From contig CAYTZS010000128.1 of assembly GCA_964442355.1 (NCBI GenBank), forward strand, positions 1-16,027: a stretch of 16,027 nucleotides of DNA, in the 5' to 3' direction. Each line of letters starts with the position of its first letter. Positions within the stretch are counted from its first letter, which is position 1. The translations under genes and the position numbers were made by a program. The notes under the pieces were generated by a model. That model was not told the DNA's origin. It made no database searches and was given only the letters and a program-made list of their open reading frames with translations. The stretch is from UBA6168 sp964442355 (GTDB taxonomy: Bacteria; Bacteroidota; Bacteroidia; Chitinophagales; Saprospiraceae). Of the stretch, positions 12,952 through 16,027 are shown piece by piece.

Positions 12952-15900
12952 ATGAGTTCAAAAATTTTCACGCAAAATCGGAAACTCGCAGAGAGCATTT
13001 CCCAACAGTTATTCCGGGTGAATAGCCACCGCTTATTCACCTTGGCTGCTTTGTTATTTTTGTTCCAAGGCTTGCATGCACAAACCTGTCCTGCCGACCT
13101 TGGTACAACGGTCAACATCGCTTCATTACCGTACAGCGGTACTGGCCTAACTACCTGTGGGGCCGGCAACGAAATCACTGCTTCCAATGCTACTATTTGC
13201 GGTAGTAGCAGTTATTACGGCGGTGAGGACCTTGTCTTTATTTTTACACCAACCTCGAGTGGCAACTATTCAATGGCGCTGACAAGCTCTAGTTCATGGA
13301 TAGGTTTGATGTTGTACAATGGCTGCCCCTTCCTCGGACAAGGCGGCACCTGTGTAGGCAACATACAAAGCAGTTCGGGCTCAAAAACGCTAACTTCTTC
13401 GCTGACCGCAGGCGTGACTTACTATCTGGTGGTGGACACTTGGCCATCGCCAAATTGTATTCCGTCATTTGACCTTACCATTGGTCCTCCTCCTCCGCCA
13501 CCGCCTGGCGATAATTGTTCTACCGCAGTGGATTTGGCAACCTTGACGTCGCCTTTTTCCGGTACCACAGTAAATGCAATCCATGACTTCACAAATACTT
13601 GTGCTGGTGGCAATACATCTGGCGACGTGGTTTATTACATCAATGTAAACCCCGGCCAGACATTGACCATTGGACAAACGGTCAACGCTTATGACTCTGA
13701 GAACGTGGTCTCCTATGGCCCAACCTGCCCTAGCACAACGACAAGCGTAAGTTCCGTGCAAATTGCCTGCTGGGACGACCCCGATGTTCAAAACATTGTA
13801 TGGACAAACAATACGGGCGCTACTCAAACCGTATGGTGGGTTCAGGATGGTTTTAGCTCTTCTACTAATACTGGAACGTTCACCTTGGCTTGGTCGCTGA
13901 ACTGCCCAGCACCTACTGCCCAAACTGCGACTGGCATCACCCAGACTTCAGCCGACCTCGGCTGGACGGGCGCTGGTTCAAACTGGGAAATCGAATACGG
14001 GCCGGTTGGCTTCGTACAAGGAACAGGTACTACCGTCATGACCGCTTCCAATCCCTACCCCCTGATGGGCCTGTCACCAGCGTCATCCTACGATTGGTAC
14101 ATCCGTCAGGACTGTGGCGCAGGCAGCTTCAGTGCCTGGGTAGGCCCACACAATTTCACAACCCTCGCACCACCTGTGGTTCTAAACTGCCCAGGCAGCA
14201 CCACGGTCGGTGCCTGCCAAGACCAAGCAGATGTTGACATGCAATTTGCTTCGTGGTTGGCGACGGCCAATGGCAGCGGTGGTTGCAACGGCGTGCTCAC
14301 AAACAACAACACGGGCGCACCATCTGCATGTGGCGGGTTTACGTTGGTAACCTTCACCTACACCAGCACCTGTGCACCGTTCACAACGACATGCCAGGAC
14401 ACATTTACGGTTTCGCCCCCACCAACCATTGTGCTAAACTGTCCAATGAGCACTACCACCCCGAGCGGGCAAACCCAGCAGGATGTTGATGACGCTTTTG
14501 CTGCTTGGCTGGCCACGGCCAGTGCCAGCGGCGGTTGCAACGGCGTGCTTTCCAACGATAACATGGGCGCACCACCTGCCACTGGTGGTTCAACCACGGT
14601 GACTTTCACCTACACGAGCAGCTGTGCGCCACTGACGACGACCTGCCAAGCTACGTTCTCGGTGGCGTTCCCTGGCCCGCCCAACGACCTATGCGTGAAT
14701 GCTGAACCATTGCCCGGAACCACCGCCAATATCTGCGGTACAACCATTGGTGCAGGTGCCGACAACCCGAATGGCGGCGCTGACTGCGGTACAGGCGCAG
14801 ATGCCCAAGGTGATGGCGTCTGGTACACGTTCGTGGGCGATGGCCAAGATTGGGACTTCTTTTTCCCTGCAGCAGGAGGCTGGGACCCAGAAGTGAACGT
14901 TTATTCAGGCTCTTGTGGCTCGCTTACTTGCGTAACGGGCGACGACGACAGCGGCGGCGGTTTCAGCGCAGCATTTACGGTGAACACCGTGAACGGCACC
15001 ACTTATTATGTGTACGTCCACTCTGCGTTTGTTGGCGAAACCTCCGACTTCTGCTTTGACGTGACCGTACCCAACCCACCGGTAGTGCTGACCTGCCCTA
15101 TCCCCACCACTGTAGCCGCCTGCCAGACGCAAGCTGCCGTTGATGGCCAGTTTGCAGCCTGGCTGGCAACCGCCAGCGGCACTGGTGGCTGCAACGGCGT
15201 CCTGACGAACAACAACACGGGCGCACCATCGGCCTGCGGCGGCTCGACGACCGTGACCTTCACCTACACGAGCACCTGCGGCACCCCAGAGACGACCTGC
15301 CAAGCCACCTTCACGGTGGCTGCCCAGCCCCCGTTCAGCGTGCCAGCCAACGGCGCCGCCACCGTTGCCTGCCCCGCCAGCGCTACCCAGCCAACGCCGC
15401 CGACCGTGCTGGACGGCTGCGGCAACGCCATCACGCCGACCGGCCCGGTCGTCACCAACCTTCCGAACCCCATCACCTGCGAAGGCACCCGTACCTATGC
15501 ATGGACCTACACCGACTGCACCGGTGCTTCGCAAACTTGGAGCTTCGTGTACACCATCGAGCGCAACCCGTTCACGGTGCCCGCCAACGGTTCGGCTACC
15601 GTGGCTTGCCCGGCCAACGCCACACAGCCCGTGCCGCCCGTGGTGCTGAGCAACTGCGGCGAGACCATCACGCCGACAGGCCCAATCGTGACCAACCTGC
15701 CGAACCCCATCACCTGCGAGGGCACGAGGACCTATGCCTGGACCTACACGGACTGCGAGGGCAACACCGCCACCTGGAGCTTCGTGTACACCATCGAGCG
15801 CAACCCGTTCACGGTGCCCGCCAACGGCGCCGCCACCGTCAACTGCCCGGCCAACGCCACGCAGCCCGTGCCGCCCGTTGTTTTGAGCAACTGCGGCGAG

Positions 15901-16027
15901 ACCATCACGCCGACAGGCCCGGTCGTCACCAACAACCCGAACCCCATCACCTGTGAGGGCACCAGGACGTACGCCTGGACCTACACCGACTGCGAGGGCA
16001 ACACCGCCACCTGGAGCTTCGTGTACA
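12952..16027 (+). CDS. Large secreted modular cysteine-rich protein (PPC-like, Fn3-like, HYR-like modules), 3' end outside window
   Basis: The frame is open from ATG 12952 to the window edge: 1,025 codons without a stop. A hydrophobic signal core (LFTLAALLFLFQGLHAQ, 28-44) follows an unusually long N-terminal region; GTG 13018 would give a normal signal peptide. In order: a PPC-like beta domain (about 46-176), a run of seven prolines (179-185), a second PPC-like domain (about 188-316) and a fibronectin-III-like domain (318-404). Two cysteine-rich HYR-like modules (408-573), a third PPC-like domain (575-707), a third HYR-like module (709-790) and then 79-residue tandem repeats (from 794) follow. 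Such proteins in Bacteroidota usually end in a T9SS or gliding-motility sorting domain, which would lie beyond the window. Surface adhesion or matrix building is the likely role. No catalytic motif is visible. Confidence 0.88.
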   Translation, partial: MSSKIFTQNRKLAESISQQLFRVNSHRLFTLAALLFLFQGLHAQTCPADLGTTVNIASLPYSGTGLTTCGAGNEITASNATICGSSSYYGGEDLVFIFTPTSSGNYSMALTSSSSWIGLMLYNGCPFLGQGGTCVGNIQSSSGSKTLTSSLTAGVTYYLVVDTWPSPNCIPSFDLTIGPPPPPPPGDNCSTAVDLATLTSPFSGTTVNAIHDFTNTCAGGNTSGDVVYYINVNPGQTLTIGQTVNAYDSENVVSYGPTCPSTTTSVSSVQIACWDDPDVQNIVWTNNTGATQTVWWVQDGFSSSTNTGTFTLAWSLNCPAPTAQTATGITQTSADLGWTGAGSNWEIEYGPVGFVQGTGTTVMTASNPYPLMGLSPASSYDWYIRQDCGAGSFSAWVGPHNFTTLAPPVVLNCPGSTTVGACQDQADVDMQFASWLATANGSGGCNGVLTNNNTGAPSACGGFTLVTFTYTSTCAPFTTTCQDTFTVSPPPTIVLNCPMSTTTPSGQTQQDVDDAFAAWLATASASGGCNGVLSNDNMGAPPATGGSTTVTFTYTSSCAPLTTTCQATFSVAFPGPPNDLCVNAEPLPGTTANICGTTIGAGADNPNGGADCGTGADAQGDGVWYTFVGDGQDWDFFFPAAGGWDPEVNVYSGSCGSLTCVTGDDDSGGGFSAAFTVNTVNGTTYYVYVHSAFVGETSDFCFDVTVPNPPVVLTCPIPTTVAACQTQAAVDGQFAAWLATASGTGGCNGVLTNNNTGAPSACGGSTTVTFTYTSTCGTPETTCQATFTVAAQPPFSVPANGAATVACPASATQPTPPTVLDGCGNAITPTGPVVTNLPNPITCEGTRTYAWTYTDCTGASQTWSFVYTIERNPFTVPANGSATVACPANATQPVPPVVLSNCGETITPTGPIVTNLPNPITCEGTRTYAWTYTDCEGNTATWSFVYTIERNPFTVPANGAATVNCPANATQPVPPVVLSNCGETITPTGPVVTNNPNPITCEGTRTYAWTYTDCEGNTATWSFVY
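14173..15330 (+). repeat. Three copies of an 84-residue cysteine-rich HYR-like module, interrupted by a PPC-like domain
   Basis: Copies begin at about 14173, 14425 and 15076. The first two are spaced exactly 252 bases (cysteine codons 14188 and 14440). Each has the pattern LnCP, CQ or its replacement, a VD then F..WLAT core, GGCNGVL, N.N.GAP, TFTYTS.C and TTCQ.TF.V. The second copy lacks two cysteines that the others have (TTTPSGQTQ in place of TVGACQDQ, and PATGG in place of SACGG), so it may have lost a disulfide. Confidence 0.8.
15331..16027 (+). repeat. 79-residue (237-base) tandem protein repeats
   Basis: Units start at 15331, 15568 and 15805 (the last cut by the window edge at 223 of 237 bases). 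Each reads PF.VPANG.ATV.CPA.ATQP.PP.V, C..ITPTGP, NPITCEGTRTYAWTYTDC and TWSFVYTIERN, with four cysteines. By eye, units 2 and 3 differ at about 23 of 223 aligned bases, while unit 1 is more diverged. More units probably follow. Confidence 0.9.

Noticed and set aside
15331..16027. CRISPR-like or mobile tandem repeat
   Set aside because: The 237-base units are in frame and encode a coherent cysteine-rich protein repeat; no spacers or cas genes.

Overview
The window looks like a chromosomal segment of a Bacteroidota bacterium, probably a Saprospiria-type lineage. Evidence: a type IX secretion (T9SS) C-terminal sorting domain, a DUF5683 gene directly after parB, a large cysteine-rich secreted protein built of HYR-like and PPC-like modules, several matches to the Bacteroidota promoter (TTTG, about 19-20 bases, TAnnTTTG), and no Shine-Dalgarno sequences. 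No rRNA, tRNA, CRISPR array, transposase or integrase was seen. The assignment is by gene content only.

Layout. Positions 1-374 hold the 3' part of an Lrp/AsnC regulator followed by a clear intrinsic terminator. A TraB/GumN-family gene (476-1294, +) ends by overlapping a four-gene minus-strand cluster that reads from 4556 down to 1283: a UPF0173-type metallo-beta-lactamase-fold hydrolase, parA, parB and a DUF5683 gene. ParA and ParB are the chromosome-partitioning ATPase and the CTP-dependent DNA clamp. After about 380 non-coding bases with a good promoter comes an orphan LytTR response regulator (4938-5696, +). It converges on a T9SS-exported, dockerin-like, DUF11-like protein (5784-8132, -). 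On the plus strand follow an uncharacterised helical-repeat protein (8348-9745), an HtrA-like serine protease (9841-10851), a P-loop kinase (10925-11446) and an aminoglycoside-phosphotransferase-like kinase (11549-12550). The last two correspond to the halves of a protein that is fused in many other bacteria. The window ends inside a very large secreted modular protein that begins at 12952 and stays open through 16027 (1,025 codons visible). It ends in 79-residue tandem repeats that look recently amplified.

The most unusual signal lies between genes. At five sites (2946-3026, 3812-3889, 5704-5757, 9852-9905, 11441-11508) there are short words repeated with an 8- or 9-base period. At four of them the words run in one orientation and then in inverted orientation, giving long imperfect hairpins. 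Each site has its own word (GTTTGAnnn, GGnTTGAA, CGCAAAGn, GTTTAGAAG), but the architecture is shared. Four of the five sit against, or include, the stop codon of the upstream gene; the fifth forms the N-terminal codons of the HtrA-like protease. None has a U-tract, so they are not ordinary intrinsic terminators. I do not recognise a named class for them in this phylum and consider them the best candidate here for something undescribed.
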